Assembly: GCA_950295325.1 (NCBI GenBank) | Contig: OX485805.1 | Location: 49,128,758-49,192,757, forward strand | Reading direction: 5' to 3' | From: Polytrichum commune | Lineage: Eukaryota; Streptophyta; Polytrichopsida; Polytrichales; Polytrichaceae | DNA: 64,000 nucleotides | Notes under the pieces: generated by a model | What the model saw: the letters and a program-made list of their open reading frames with translations, nothing else | The model's database searches: none | What the model was told of the DNA's origin: nothing | In this document: positions 47,245 to 59,985 of the stretch, in pieces | Position numbering within the stretch: position 1 is the stretch's first letter | Layout of the letters: each line of letters opens with the position of its first letter | Position numbers and translations under genes: made by a program

Positions 47245-50206
47245 AGTTCATGCCAAAACATGGTTCACGAACGGATTCACAACAGTCCATCCACGCCACC
47301 ATAGCTCTGACCACAGGTTCATCCTTTCAACATAACATATGATGTTGTTCCCAATAAGTAGAGTGTTTTCCCTTTATCCACCAAATGCTTATACATAGTT
47401 CAGTTAGTTAGATAGGTGGGGAGTGCTTGAGTTCGATGGTAGGCTAGTAGCAGCCACAGGCTTCCTCCTGGTTACTTTACTTGCTCTCCACTTTGCCTAG
47501 GCATCCTCTTTTCAGCAAGGCTTACGGCTGGGGCTAAGTTGTTGTGGTTGTATTTTCAACTTCTTTGGCCAGTTTGTTTTCCTAAACAAACAAGGGATGG
47601 TGCACATTCCTTGGCCTTAAAGTCTACTATAGATCTGGTTGCTTCCAGGTCTTGATTTCACAGAAGATTTTAGACTGATCAATGGATAATTTGTGAAGTT
47701 CGCTGGAAAACATCGATCGAACAAGAAAAAGCTTGAAACTAAAGCCGACTTTGGCTTGTTGAAAAAACAGCTTGATAAATATAGCACTTTTTTCTCAAGT
47801 GGTCATAAATTATAGGATTATTCTAATCGATGATAAGTGATATGTAGTCACTGAGTGCTATAACAGTACAACTGTGAAGATGCAATTATGGAAAATGACC
47901 CGCATAGTACTGATGATGTCATACACTGAACATGGGGTACGTGTAAAGTATTCTGCAAGATTCTTCAATTATCTCTCGGAAGAGGCCACCTTTGGTGAAG
48001 CTTGCGCATACAACAAGTTGGCAAGGGCAACCACCTCATTCACAACTTTTACACATTTGTCTGTATTCTCTGTTCTCGAAAACCTTGAGCATTGCGGTTG
48101 TATAGGCATTTGGGGCATCCTACAGCTGCAGTGGCCTCCAGGCTAACATTGGACACCCTCAAAGCTTGCAAGCCAGATAGGCCGGATGGTGTCTTGTGAG
48201 CAAGGTCGGGTTTTTAACAAGTTTTTTAAAAAAAAATTAAAAGAGAAATAAAACATTATATGTCATTTAAGCATCATCAACTAAGCCAGCAAACGGACCA
48301 TGGTGACTAGACATTCCAAGAGATATTGGAGCTAGACCAACATTATGAAAAGTAGATTGTTTCCAAGTTGTATCAAAGTTGTCTATAATCCTGTCGTAGC
48401 TGGAGACTTCCTATGCGCTCTCAAGTGCTTAAGTCCACTCAATCCTAGCATACTTGAGAAGTTCAGCTCTTGAGTGATTTAGTCCATGCAATCCTAACAT
48501 ACTTGAGAAGATCGCTGGTCTCTTCAATCACACACGCAACTTGCAAGTTGTCATTGTAATTCACAAGGTATGTTTTCTTTCGATGATGCATAATGTTCCA
48601 CTAGAGTCCAAACCTATATACACACACACATATACTTATTTTCTTTTAATTATTGTCTTTCTTTCAAAAAGGAAGCAACAACCTTGGCGTACACTCTCAT
48701 ATCCTACTTTGACTTCCCCCTTTCATACAGACATGGATGAGACAACGAAATGAGTAAATCATTCATCCTAGTTTCATTCAATGTTAAACACTTAACCCAT
48801 AAAGCCTACTGATCCAACCATACAAATACAAATGCTATACATTTTCTAGAAGCCCTCCATACATGTACATAACTACGAGTTATAACTTGTGTAACATATG
48901 TACACATAATACAGAAAAGTTTGAATTAACACCCCTTTTGTGCAGTTACGTATACTCATACGCATGACGAAAGGTGCCACCCCCCAACATTCTATGTTGT
49001 TGAAAACTCCAAAACGTTAAGCATCGCAGTTGTGTGGGCATTCGGTAGCAATAGCCATGCATAATAACGTTGGACACCCTAAAAGCTTGCCATGAACGTG
49101 GGGTCAAGCAGCTCCTTGTGAGCAAGATGAAGCCTTCACCTCACAAGGCAGAGGGAGGAGTCCGAGCCTTGAAACCCATGGAGGGGGATCATCTCCATAG
49201 CAACGAGCCCACGAGAACATGCATAGGGAAGAAAAAAATGCTCTCTGCAGGCCCTTTACATGTCCTTACATCTTGTAATATTCAACAGTAATTTTCCTTG
49301 AAATTCTTATTGTGAGGGTTTATACTTTCCACCTTGTTGTAGACTTTGTAGGCAATTCTCGCCATTACTCGCCATTAGTGGCTTTTGCAGAGGTCGTTTT
49401 TGTTGCAGGTTGCCAGCTGCCAAGGTTTTCATGAGCGGCCTTCAGTCCCAGCAAATATCAGGAAGGACTTTCTCAAAAAAATCAGTAGCCTTTGTACCAA
49501 CTTCTGAACTAACCATCATAAGCTTATTTTTACTAATTTAGACAAAGTTTTCTTTCAGATTTTTCAAGAGAGCCGGAACGACGACAATCGTTGGAGTGAT
49601 GAAGTCACATGTGGATGAATTTGCTACATCCTTTCATTGGAACGTATCATCATGTTCATAAAAAATGTGGCAATTTCATCCACGTTTTATCAATTAGGGG
49701 TATTTTTAGCAATTTTTATCCATGAAGAAACCACAGAATATTCAGTTTTTGTATTTTATAATCACACTTGTGACTCTGGCCTTTTCCATCTTCAATAATA
49801 GGACTCCAGGATGATCAAAATATGTACTAAACCCCCCTACCCCCCCCCCCCAGTAAATATATAAGGAAAGTACAAAAAATTTGATGAGATGAGTTGTGGC
49901 ATTCGGGTGCCATTCTCCACTGACCACCACCTAAAACATGTATTTTCAAACCAATCATACCTAACTTTAAGCAACTTTGACATAATTTGTATTTGTGATT
50001 ATTTTCTAGAGAGGAATTGCTTCACAATACAATTTATGAAGATCAATGATAGTGTTGCTAGTCCTTGATATGTGAGAGTTGCATTTTTCAAAAAAAAATT
50101 GAGACATGCAAAACACTGTATTTCATTGCCTACAATTTACAATGTCATTGAGGGCTAGAGAAAAGAAAGGGGAGGCTTTTCGGGGCGCTAGTGGTGGAAC
50201 CAAATA
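47245..50206. other. Spacer with diverged repeats
   Basis: No gene. Two copies of a roughly 125-bp sequence (shared GCATYGCRGTTGTRTRGGCATT and TTGGACACCCT.AAAGCTTGC) lie at 48075-48205 and 49012-49135, same orientation. A 49-bp tandem pair (CAATCCTARCATACTTGAGAAG) lies at about 48433-48515. A C-run is at about 49839-49851. Confidence 0.55.
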
Positions 50207-50663
50207 AGGGCCATTTCACATATGAGCCAAGAGCCATGACCATGAAATTCTGAGAGCCCAAAAGAGACTATCCAAATGCCGTCCCAAGACACCTCCAAAT
50301 CATGTAATGTGGTCACGGACCCCTGAGTGTAGTGTGAAGTCATATGTATCCCGCCCTCAACCCAATGCTAAATAGAATGAATCAACGGTTGTGAGTGTTT
50401 GGAGTGCCATGGTCTCCCGGTTTTGTGTTAGGCTTACCTTCATGAGGTGGTTTTTGAAAACAATCCAAGTGACCATGAAGTATAATCCATTCGATGCCAT
50501 GTAGGAATCCATGTAGACTTTACATCCATCTTACAATCATATACTCCGTTGGTCCCTCAAGCGTAGTGTGAAGCGAACTTGGACCGGCTCCACCTTTTCC
50601 ACCAATGAGAGTGCATGAAGTGTAATAGTCACGGGCTCTCAGTCTCGTGTGTGAAGTGGCCCT
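50207..50663. mobile_element. Candidate MITE with imperfect 30-bp inverted ends
   Basis: AGGGCCATTTCACATATGAG at the left resembles the inverted right end (AGGGCCACTTCACACACGAG). About 457 bp, with GTAGTGTGAAG motifs inside both halves. No coding capacity. Confidence 0.4.
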
Positions 50664-52881
50664 CAGCGAGCAAGAAGGGTGACAAGATTCTTAAGCATGA
50701 GCAATGAAGCCAACTTTAAACAAATTTCATATTCTTGGAAATCTTGGAGCTGGACCTGAAGTAGAGCATATTTCTAACTCACAAAAGTGCGTTAAAGTTG
50801 TCAAAAAAATGGCTCATAAGAAAAGAATGATTATTGCACATACTTATGCATAATCAAGAAAGCTTTTCCAAATATTTGGCAGACCTTTTTTTATGAAACC
50901 CACATACAACAATTAAGCTCTGCAAACAAAGAGTCAGCAAGGATACATTGTAGTTATTCTTAAAAGGTCGGGATAGAGGGTAGAACACAAGGGAAATCTT
51001 GACTTTCATGGAGTTTTCATTAATTCTTTCATATTTTGGAGAAATAAAATACATTTCTTTCATTGTCAAAAAACTTACAAGGCCATTGGAACCCGAAAAA
51101 ACGGGGGAACCAAGGGGAAATGTTTTTTTTAAAAAATTTGCTGCTCTTCTTCATTCATCTTTCTTTTGTTGATGTCTAATATTTTGTCGTCAAGGGCTGG
51201 CACCACACAATAGATGAAGAAGGCCGCAACTGTTTCTTGTTTGGTTTGCACAAAAATGTTATTGGTATACCATCAACACAAGGCGTCTCCGGAACAAAGC
51301 GTAAGCAACATCCTCCTAAGCACCCAATGAAAACCACACAACCCCTAGAAGGCTAAGCATCTTAAACATGATCAACCAAGCATATGTTAGGCACCCTAGT
51401 ATTTCAAGAAATCTTTCTATGGTGAAGGATATTGTTGGAACCCCATATAATATCAAAGTGTGGGTACTTTATCACCATCATAGATGTACACCTCGCATGT
51501 TAGGACCTACAAAATTAACACATAACACTATATTAGGTCATTTGAGATTATCCGTTGTCTCAAAATCATATATGGGGATAACAACAACAAGAAGTCACCC
51601 TAAACATATGTCATAGGCTAGGATATATTAGCAAGAAACATATATCCATATTATTCCCAAAGTTTATGGTTGGCCAATATAAGCACATTAGGTAGTGACA
51701 CTTGTAACCTACTTCAAGCATGAAATGAAATAAAAATGGATATTTTTAGCTTATTTATTTAAAATTCTATATTGATAAGAATAAATTCTAACTTACAATA
51801 TCATAGTAGAATAACTCAGATGGTCAAAGAGTTCTCCTATTATTCTCGATCTCAATGGAGTTTAGTTCTCAATTTGATGCTTTTCCCAAAAGAATATGTA
51901 AACTGATTTGGAGAACTTATTGAGAGCCACAAGGAGCCACAAGCTTCGTGGGCCAATGTCTAAATTCAACCTATTTGTTGGAATTGGATAGTTCCAGCTA
52001 ACATACCAAAGAGAAGATGCATGCCAAACACCGAATGGTTGTTGCCAACCATTCAAGGATAACATGATTAATCCTAACAAAGTAAAACCCTAACATAACA
52101 CAAGTTATCCTTTATGAGATTTTGATATTGAATTGGACTCCCAGTGTGTCAAAAATATGTTGTGAAAGTCACACATGTGAAAATTTATGTTGTACATTTT
52201 GGGTTGAAGGAGATTGATCCTTTGATTTTGGGAGCCATGTGAAGGCTCAATGTGTGAAGAATTTTGCACACTACATTGGTCATAATGAGTAGTATAGGAT
52301 ATTGTATGCCTAGAGAGGCAACTCACATTTCATACATAGGGGTCTCTGAAATGATGAGGCAAATGGACATTGATAATTTTCTAGTTTAAGAAACTTTAAT
52401 GCGAGACCAAAGTTAGATTCATAGTGAGTTTTTTTAATAAAAAACATATATGAAACTCAATTACAAAATTTGAAAGTCCATCATTGCACATGATGTAAAG
52501 ACCCATACTCCACGTAATGGACCTGTAGTGCCCTCCATCATTGATTATTAAGTAACACCACCTCCAACAGGAGGCAGTAGCACTTGTCTCAAAGCCTTGT
52601 TAAGTAAACCCGCTCCAACTTAACATATCAGCTCGCAGCTATGATCAAGGTGAAGCATCCCTCATTCACGTCAACACTACTATTGGCATCATCTTTCTTT
52701 AGGTGTTTCAACCCAAAAAAGAGGGTTTTAGTGTACGAGAGCATTTTCTTGGTCCACTTTATTATGCTTACACCCATAATTAATTGCAATTCAAACAAAA
52801 CAAATAAAAAATATTCTACTAAAATAGTTGCTATAGTAATGTAAAAGTACCATGTCAATGGACCGGGCATCATGTCCTAAC
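50664..52881. other. Spacer, no supported gene
   Basis: AT-rich with short frames only. A further copy of the ACAAGGCCATTGG motif lies at about 51045-51090. GTCCTAAC at 52874-52881 is the left target duplication of the hAT element. Confidence 0.5.
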
Positions 52882-53579
52882 CAGCCCTTTTTTTTTAGGC
52901 GAAATTTCGCCAGAAAATGAAAAAAAAAAAAGTTGCGTGACACCTGTATGTTAAATTATGGGATGGAATGACGCGTGTCTCGCCGAATTCCATCCCTCGA
53001 GAGCGTTAAGTACGCCATATCCCATCATTGCCTGGGATGATTTTCGCCAGCTCACCCCCACCAACTCCGATTCGATTTGATGAGCCCTCGCCGCCTCCCG
53101 CCTCCCGTCCGTCTGTGTCTTGCCGCCTTATGGAACTTCTCTTCACCTCCTTCGCCTTTTTCCGTTGGGCAGGGTTTAAGTCGCGCCAGATGCGCTCCAT
53201 TCATCGCTCTTCGTCGCTCTCAACTCCCGCCTTCATCGCTCTCCTTCCTTCGCCCTCTTCCTCCTTCATCGCTGGGTGTACTCGCCAATTAATCTTCTTC
53301 TCTTCAATGCCAGTCGCCGTTTGCAATTGCCATTTCTGCTGATTAGTTGCTTTAGGGGCCTCCTTCACTGTCTCAGCCCTTGCACATCACATCATCTTCA
53401 AGCTCCCTTTCAATTTCCTTTGCAATGTGTGTTGATTGTGTAGGTTGTTGTTGTTCCGTGTTGCTCTCCATTGAATTGTTGCAATCATCTGCAATGGAAT
53501 TCACAAGCTTGGATTTAGTATATAATGTGCACATGCTGAATTGCATTGCACAACCTGTTCTTCTTCCTTGCGATCATCT

Positions 53580-53805
53580 TCTTTGCTCATTTGCAATCAT
53601 CTCCTTTGCTCATTTGCGATCATCTTCTGTCTTTGTTCATTTGCTCATTTGCTCCTTTGCGATCATCTCCTTTGCTCATTTGCGATCATTTTCTGTCTTT
53701 GCTCATTTGCGATCATCTTCTGTCTTTGCTCATTTGCTCATATGCTCCTTTGCTCATTTGCTCATTTGCTCATTAACTTGCTCATTTGCTCATTTGCTTA
53801 ACTCA
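53580..53805 (+). repeat. TTTGCTCATTTGCGATCATC tandem tract in the hAT 5' region
   Basis: Irregular units built from TTTGCTCATTTGC and GATCATCTTCTGTC. Lies directly upstream of the transposase start, in the 5' UTR or promoter. Confidence 0.85.
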
Positions 53806-53861
53806 TTTCCTTGTGTTTCCTTGGTGCAATCTTGTGTTTCCCTAAACCCTGTCTCCCCGCG

Positions 53862-56800
53862 ATGGATGGCGATGGCGATGTTGTATCTCCTCACCCTGGG
53901 GCCGCAAGCTGTTCTTCGCAGAGGAAGAAGAAGGCCAGCACCGATGCACACCGTGAGAGTGTGCTCAGCGCGAAGGCGGAGAGAGGCCGAGTGAAGCGCG
54001 TACATCGACAAAATACGCTGGTGTACTACGCCTCCTCCCGCAACCGTGACAATACGATGCCGCTGGAGACTCAACGCAATGTGCCGCACCCGATCTCTGA
54101 TGCGAGCGACGATTTGATGCGAGCATCTGCTGCACCGCCACCTGCACCTATGGATGATTTGGACGCCGTTGCAGCAAGTCTAGGCAAGTCCTCCGACGCA
54201 CGCCATGGGGGAGCTGCGAACTGCATCATCATCTCCACCACTTCGGAGGATGGAGGTGCAGAGACACCCACCGATCTGCAAGAGGTAAGTGTTCCTGACA
54301 CCGATGAGGATTTCGATGAGGATGGTGAGAGTCTAAATCCTAAAAAGAAACCAAGAAAAAACTATGATCTAACAAGGAAGTTTCAATTGGAGTGGGCTTG
54401 TAAACTTCCATGGGCAGAGGGAATCCTAACAAACAATGGTAGGTTGCACATGATAAAATGCACAGTTTGCTCTACCATGGAGAAATCAGATAGGTTGATG
54501 CAACCTAAGTGGGATACTCTTAAGAAGCATGAGGGAAGGCGCAAGGCAATAAGAAACATGCCGGCCTATAATGTGAAAAAAGGGGAGTGGTATATGGCTA
54601 AGGACTCTAAACATAAAAAGAATTTGGCACTGTACAATGCCTATGCTCCTGATAATGTGCTGCAACAATTGAATCAGTCGAATAGGTTAGAGAGGGAGAA
54701 GAAAAAAATGCAGTTTGCAACCCTGTTCCAAATTCTGGCCGATGGTCGTCCTATGCTGGAGTATGAGAGTAGGGCAGCCTTGTATGAATTTCTGAATGTC
54801 CCAAATTTCCCTAGGATGCATTGGTCAGACAATTCAGGTTGGATTATGGCTGATTTCATGTATGTTGAAGTGAGGACTGCCATTTCTAGAGTCTTGGTGG
54901 GTGCTAACTATGTTACACTAACATGTGATGAAGTGACCACAATTGACAATGGCTCATGGATATCCATCCATGCCTATGTGGTCCAGAATTGGAGTCGTGT
55001 CCCTTACCTGATATCACTTGAGAAGGTTGTTGAAGGATCTGGTTCAGACAACCTAACCCATGTGATCATAGACGCCTTGACCCAAGCTGCCAAATTGGAG
55101 AGGCTTGCTCTTGCCAAAATGCTGCTGTGCTTCGGTGCAGATGGTGTTAGTACTTTCCAGGGTCCAAAAACTGGTGTAACTCACCAGATTCAGAGTAAGT
55201 ATGCTCTTTTTGCACTTGGAGTGCATTGCATGGCACATAGGTGCAACTTGGCCTTCAAGACACTGTCCCAGCTTGATATAATGAGCCGTATCGAGGGTTT
55301 GCTAAAGAGCTCTCATGCTTACTTCAAGCATTCGCCGAAGAGGCATCTAGAATTTGTGAAACTTGCTGATTTGATGGAGACAAAGGGTTTGAAGCTCCTA
55401 AAACATGTGAAGACCAGATGGGTCTCTTTGATTGAACCTTTGAGACGTATTATACAAGAATACAGGGTCCTAATAGCGAAGATGAAGGCGGACAGCGATT
55501 CGAAGGAGAAGTCAGCTGAGGTAATTTGCTTGCCTTCATGTGTGTTTTTTTTTTTTTTTGTCTTGTTTGTAATTGCATGTTCAGAGTTCAATTCAGTTCA
55601 ATCTCAGTTCAATTTCAGTCAATTTCCCTTCAGTTCAGTTCATTGTTCATTGTCAATTCACTTCAGTTTCAATTTCAGTCAATTTCAGTTCAGTTCAGTT
55701 CAGTTCATTGTTCATTGTCAGTTCACTTCATTGTCAATTGTCAGTTTAGTTCATTGTTCATTGTAATTTCAGTTCAGTCAATTTCAATTTCAGTTCAGTT
55801 CAATTTCAGTTCATTGTTCATTGTTTCAATTTCAGTTCAATTTCAGTTGAATTGTTGAATTGTTGAATTGCTGTTAACATTTGCTTAACTGAATTAAACT
55901 GAATTTGCTTAACATTTGTTTCACCCTTTTGCAGGTTGTGTTGGACTTGTTGTGTGATCCCACCTGCCTCATTGGGATGTGTGCCTTGCTGCCGCTCATA
56001 GAATGCCTGGACTCCCTAATCACCTTCGCCCAGAAACGCGATGTCTTCATCTGCGATTTCATAGGGGCAGTGAAGGTGTGCGAGGGGCAGTTGTACAGCA
56101 TGTACAATTGCAATTCAGGAGCCTTCAACACCGACGAGTTCTTTCTTTTTAAGAGCATCACCGAAGGCACACATGACCACATTCACACACGTTGGGTTCA
56201 AAATGATCCCGAGAACCCAGCCATGTTTGATCTAAACTGTAATGTAGAACATCTTGCATTTGTTGTTAATGGCAGCAACATCTTTGCCAAGCGCAAGAAC
56301 GAAGAGACGGGCAGATTGGAGCCTATCACACGTGAAACATTTGCAGCAATGGTAAACGATGTGAAAACCCAATGCTCAGGTACCCTCACCCTAACCCTCT
56401 CATCTTTATGTTTGTTTAGCATGTATGTGTTTAGCCAATCCTTTGGTGTTGTGCATTTTTTATTAGATTCATGTATGGTTAAATTAACGTGTGTTAATTT
56501 ATGGTTTTGTTGCAGGGGCTGCCGCTCAGCTCATACAAGAGCTGCAGCGCCGTTTCCCCGAACACGCAGTCTTGGATGCGCTTGGCGTCATCTACCCGCA
56601 ATACTGGTTGCAGCCAGATGCTGAAGTTACATTTTCTAAGCATCTGGACACTCTTAAGAATTGGTATTGCAATGCCAAAGTTCTTGGAACTGGGGTTGAT
56701 AAGGAGGTCATTCCTGGCATCCTTGATCGATGGTCGTTGGATTCTCAACAGGGCTATTTCAAGATTGCCATGAAGAGCAACGCCCCTGCTGCCATGGAAC

Positions 56801-57123
56801 CTCCTTTTGACGTGAATCCTGTCACTAGAATATGGCGCACAAAATCTGCTTCTAGGGTGCTTTCACATGGGTTCCCCGAGTATTTGAAACTTGCAGAGAT
56901 AGCCCTGGTCCATGTGATCGGGAGTGTAGAAGATGAGCGTGTATTCTCATCAGTGTCTTTCTTGAAGACGAAACTCCGCAACTCCCTTGACCCCCATCTT
57001 GGTGTAGTTGTTGGCATGTACAGCCAAAACATATATACCTTGCAAAATTTTCCTTATGATGCCGTGTTTGATTCATGGACGAATGCTGCACCAGTGAATG
57101 GCCGCTATGGCCTTACTGCCTAG
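53862..57123 (+). CDS. hAT-family transposase, three exons, 903 aa
   Basis: Exons 53862-55520, 55935-56379 and 56516-57123; introns of 414 and 136 bp, GT-AG, phases 0 and 1; 2,712 nt in total. Order of parts: low-complexity, Pro/Ala/Asp-rich N-terminus (about 1-165); a degenerate BED-like zinc-binding region (KCTVCS..); the split RNase-H catalytic core with TLTCDEVTTIDNGSW (first Asp), FGADGVSTFQGPKTG (second Asp) and HCMAHRCNLAF; then, in exon 3, the hAT dimerisation region (IGSVEDERVFSSVSFLKTKL, RNSLDPHL). These steps are standard for cut-and-paste transposases acting in the nucleus on the element's own ends. An in-frame Met lies 17 codons upstream (53811) in the repeat-like tract, so the 53862 start after the CCCCGCG context was chosen. 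No interruptions, so either an active copy or a very young one. Confidence 0.93.
55575..55860 (+). repeat. TTCAGTTCAATTTCAGTTCA tract in hAT intron 1
   Basis: Low-complexity TTCAGTTCA/TTCATTGTTCATTG units fill most of the first intron. Confidence 0.9.
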
Positions 57124-57137
57124 ACAACAACGTGGTC

Positions 57138-57345
57138 ATCCATTTTTTTAATGTATTGTTGTATAAATTTTGGACTCATTTCAGCATCGGAGTGTGTGTT
57201 TGTTTGTTGTTTTGCAGGTAGGCAAGACCTGAAGATTGGACTTGAAAACCATCCCATTTTTTTATGTATTGTTGTATAAATTTTGAACTCATTTCAGCAT
57301 CGGAGTGTGTGTTTGTTTGTTGTTTTGCAGGCAAGACCTGAAGAC
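57138..57345 (+). repeat. 106-bp tandem duplication after the transposase stop
   Basis: CCATTTTTTTAATGTATTGT through TTGTTGTTTTGCAG and GGCAAGACCTGAAGA occurs twice, nearly identical. Each copy ends in an acceptor-like TTTTGCAG. Lies in the 3' UTR of the hAT gene. Confidence 0.9.
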
Positions 57346-57756
57346 TGAACATGAAGACCTGAATACTGAAGAACCTGAAGACTGAAGAACACTGCACTTC
57401 AAACTATAGATTTAGATGCCATATGACCATATGTTACAACAATTACTCGCCATATTACCACTTAAACAACAGTTAGTTTGCCATTTTACAAGGCATGATT
57501 TTCTAGGAGTAGCCACAATACCTTGGAGCTAGGAAAAGCTGTCGCCCGCTTTTAACTATATTTCAATAAAGACCATCGCCACATTTTTCCACATATTGTT
57601 TATGTTAGTAGCCAAATGTATGAAATTTTGTGACCATTGTTGCCAAAGAAATTAGCTTCAAACTCAATATAATCGCCACTATTGAGAAATTTAATGCTTG
57701 TTCTGTAGCCAGATGACCAACTTCCAGAAAAACAAAAAAAAAGGGCTGGTCCTAAC

Positions 57757-58619
57757 GTGACACAACATGAGAGCATCACGTTATTTGTGATGTGACATGA
57801 TATCTAGGGGCAACATCACCTCCATTTGCACATCCTTGTTGTAATGTGGGTTAATTGATCATGCTTAGGTTGGTCACCCAATACCAAGGGGATGAACTCT
57901 TCATCAGAATCCTAAATGACATGCGTGGATGATTATAAAATAAAACCCTCAATACACAAGAAATTTTTATAGAAAACCAAATTGATACACACATACAATA
58001 GCCTGGAAAATGGACTCGTGGATCTATACTAAGCTTTTGAATTAATGTCATTGTAATTGCCTCCACTAGATATGTAGAATATAAATCTAAAGAAATATGC
58101 CATTTTAACATGTATAATCCACCCTCACTTTCCAATGAGAAAGTCATTGACCATTTTCATATCCATAGGATTTAACCCATAATAATCTAACCCTAAAACA
58201 CACGTCATTAAAGTTAAGGCGATGAACTAGCACATCTAATGTCATTTTCTTACTCTAAGCCTTAGAAGCCCCTTTTGTTTATCTACCTATACTTCAAAAT
58301 TCTTTATAGCCTTCAAAAAGTCTACACACTAGAAGAAAAAGAACAATACCTCTTCTTATATATTATACTATGTACACTAACGCCTCAAATAATATCCCTT
58401 CTTGCACTCATGTTGTTTTATAAGTGGTATGAAGAGTCCACTGTCCAGGATCCTTCTCATAATTATGTGGCTCCACCATGTGCACCCTAAAACCTAAGGT
58501 TTTCGTGGAGACTAGGATGTATTCAATGAATTCCTTTAAACCGATCAGCGATTTTATTTAAATTCTTGCACGTTAATTAGTTCATTTGTATCTAGTGGTC
58601 GGTCAATCCTCCCCGTTCA
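57757..58619. other. Spacer, no supported gene
   Basis: AT-rich, short frames only. The first 8 bases to the left are the right copy of the hAT target duplication. Confidence 0.5.
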
Positions 58620-58967
58620 TTAAGCCCATGCAGCCCATGTCAACAACATCCGATGGCCTGCCAGCTTCAAGCAGGACATACGTATCAGCCATGCAGATGA
58701 ATTCATTAATGATCAAAGGCCAGCACCCTGCACTTTGAGACAGTATTCCTGCAATTCATTGCACTGTTCTAAATTAATTAGAGCCATGCAGGTAACGGAT
58801 GTTCAAGCCCTCTCAAGTGTCAAAGCTTTTCAATTGTCAGGAACAGGCTAGGGGAGTGATGACAGAAAGTTCCATAGTCCAAAGGTTGGCAGTTAAATAA
58901 CTAACTCTCCAGACACTCAAAGCCCAATGATTTTGCACAGTTACTGCAGAGTCCAGACTCCGGTCCA

Positions 58968-59426
58968 ATGATCAGGGAGAACCGGCAGTTAGTTACAGAT
59001 GAACTGGTTGAGTTTGAGAAAGAACTGGTCGAAGTTCAAGACTAGTGATCGGGGAGATTTTTGGGCATCATCGGTTGAGATCCTAGTGTTTGCAAGTCCA
59101 GCCGGTTACATGTTGACATCCTCCGGTTTTCCTTTACTAAATTGGGGTATATTTTATAAATTCCTCTAAACTGATCGGTAGTTTTCCTGCAGTCTTGAAC
59201 TCCAAGTGATTATTTTTCAAACTCAACCGGTTCATCTGTAACTAACTGCCGGTTCTCCCTGATCATAGTTCAAAGACTGTAGGAAAATTACCGATCAGTT
59301 TAGAGGAATCTATAGAATATACCCCAATGTAGTAAAGCAAAACTGGAGGATGTCAACATGTAATGGGTTGGACTTGCAAACACTAGGATCTCAACCGATT
59401 AGTATGCCCAAAAATCTCCCCGACCA
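58968..59426 (-). mobile_element. GATC-ended MITE copy B, split by copy C
   Basis: Two halves, 58968-59043 and about 59266-59426, together match one reversed family member. The halves are separated by the complete copy C. Confidence 0.85.
59047..59264 (+). mobile_element. GATC-ended MITE copy C, nested in copy B
   Basis: Full-length, 218 bp, starting GATCGGGGAGATTTTTGGGC and ending CCGGTTCTCCCTGATC. AGTTCAAGACT on the left and AGTTCAAAGACT on the right flank it, an approximate 11-bp target duplication; that size fits Mutator-like elements. Confidence 0.85.
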
Positions 59427-59534
59427 CTGCTCTGCTCGAAGTAACAACTCAAATTGATAAAATTCTTGTAACAGTACAAGTCCGAGGTCATCAAGGTCCA
59501 AAATCAGAATCACTTAAACTTGATATCAATAATA

Positions 59535-59985
59535 GTGTCCGGGGAGAATTTTGAGCATAACCGGTCAAGATCCTAATGTTCTCAAGTCCCACTGGCTACA
59601 TGTTATGATCTTTCGGTTTTCCTTTATCAGTTTCAGGTATATTCCATCAATTTTCTCCAAAAATATTGCTAATTTTCTCAAAGCCTTGAACCTCAACTGG
59701 TTATTACTCAAACTCAACCAGCTCAAACTCAACCAGTTCATCTGTAAGTAGCGATCAATGAATGGGGAGCGCCGGCAGTTAGTTACAGATGAACCGGTTG
59801 AGTTTGAGTAATAACCGGTTAAGTTCAAGACCTTTGGAAAATTAGCAATCATTTTAAAGGACTCTATGGAAATTACCTCAAGTTAACAAAGGGAAATCCA
59901 AAAGATCATAACATGTAACCGGTTGGACTTGGATACAGTAGGATCTTGACGGATTATACTCAAAATCCTCCTTGGAAACTGGTTG
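59535..59985. mobile_element. GATC-ended MITE copies D (+) and E (-), head-to-head pair
   Basis: D at 59535-59753 and E at 59757-59985 lie in opposite orientation with almost no spacer, giving a roughly 220-bp-armed inverted repeat. D has a small internal duplication (CAACCAGYTCAAACTCAACC). Both are more diverged than C. Confidence 0.8.

Larger units (their letters stand above)
52882..57748 (+). mobile_element. hAT transposon, looks whole (4,867 bp)
   Basis: Ends: CAGCCCTTTTTTTTT at 52882 and its inverse at 57734-57748. The 8 bp GTCCTAAC stands directly on both sides (52874-52881 and 57749-57756), a perfect 8-bp target-site duplication as is typical of hAT. Inside is one uninterrupted three-exon transposase gene. 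Identity of the duplication and the open gene point to a recent insertion. The element also holds a CTCATTTGC-rich repeat tract before the gene and a duplicated 3' flank. Confidence 0.93.
58620..59530 (+). repeat. Diverged duplicated unit, copy 1 (carrying nested MITEs)
   Basis: 58620-58967 and 59430-59530 align with 61090-61500 in the same order: CATGCAGCCCATGTCAA, GCCATGCAGAT, ATGTTCAAGCCCT, GGGAGTGATGACA, AAGTTCC, AGGTTGGCAGTTAAATAACT, GACACTCAAAGCCCAATGA, then the ATCAAGGT/AACTTGAT block. Copy 1 is interrupted by MITEs B and C. Shorter matches (GGCAGYTA.ATAACYAACT..GACACT) occur at about 60589 and 61727. Confidence 0.75.

Noticed and set aside
47874-48146. 90-codon plus-strand frame
   Set aside because: Overlaps a non-coding dispersed repeat also present at 49.0 kb; no domain and poor start context.
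51368-51616. 82-codon plus-strand frame
   Set aside because: No recognisable domain, AT-rich composition like the spacer, no supporting splice sites.
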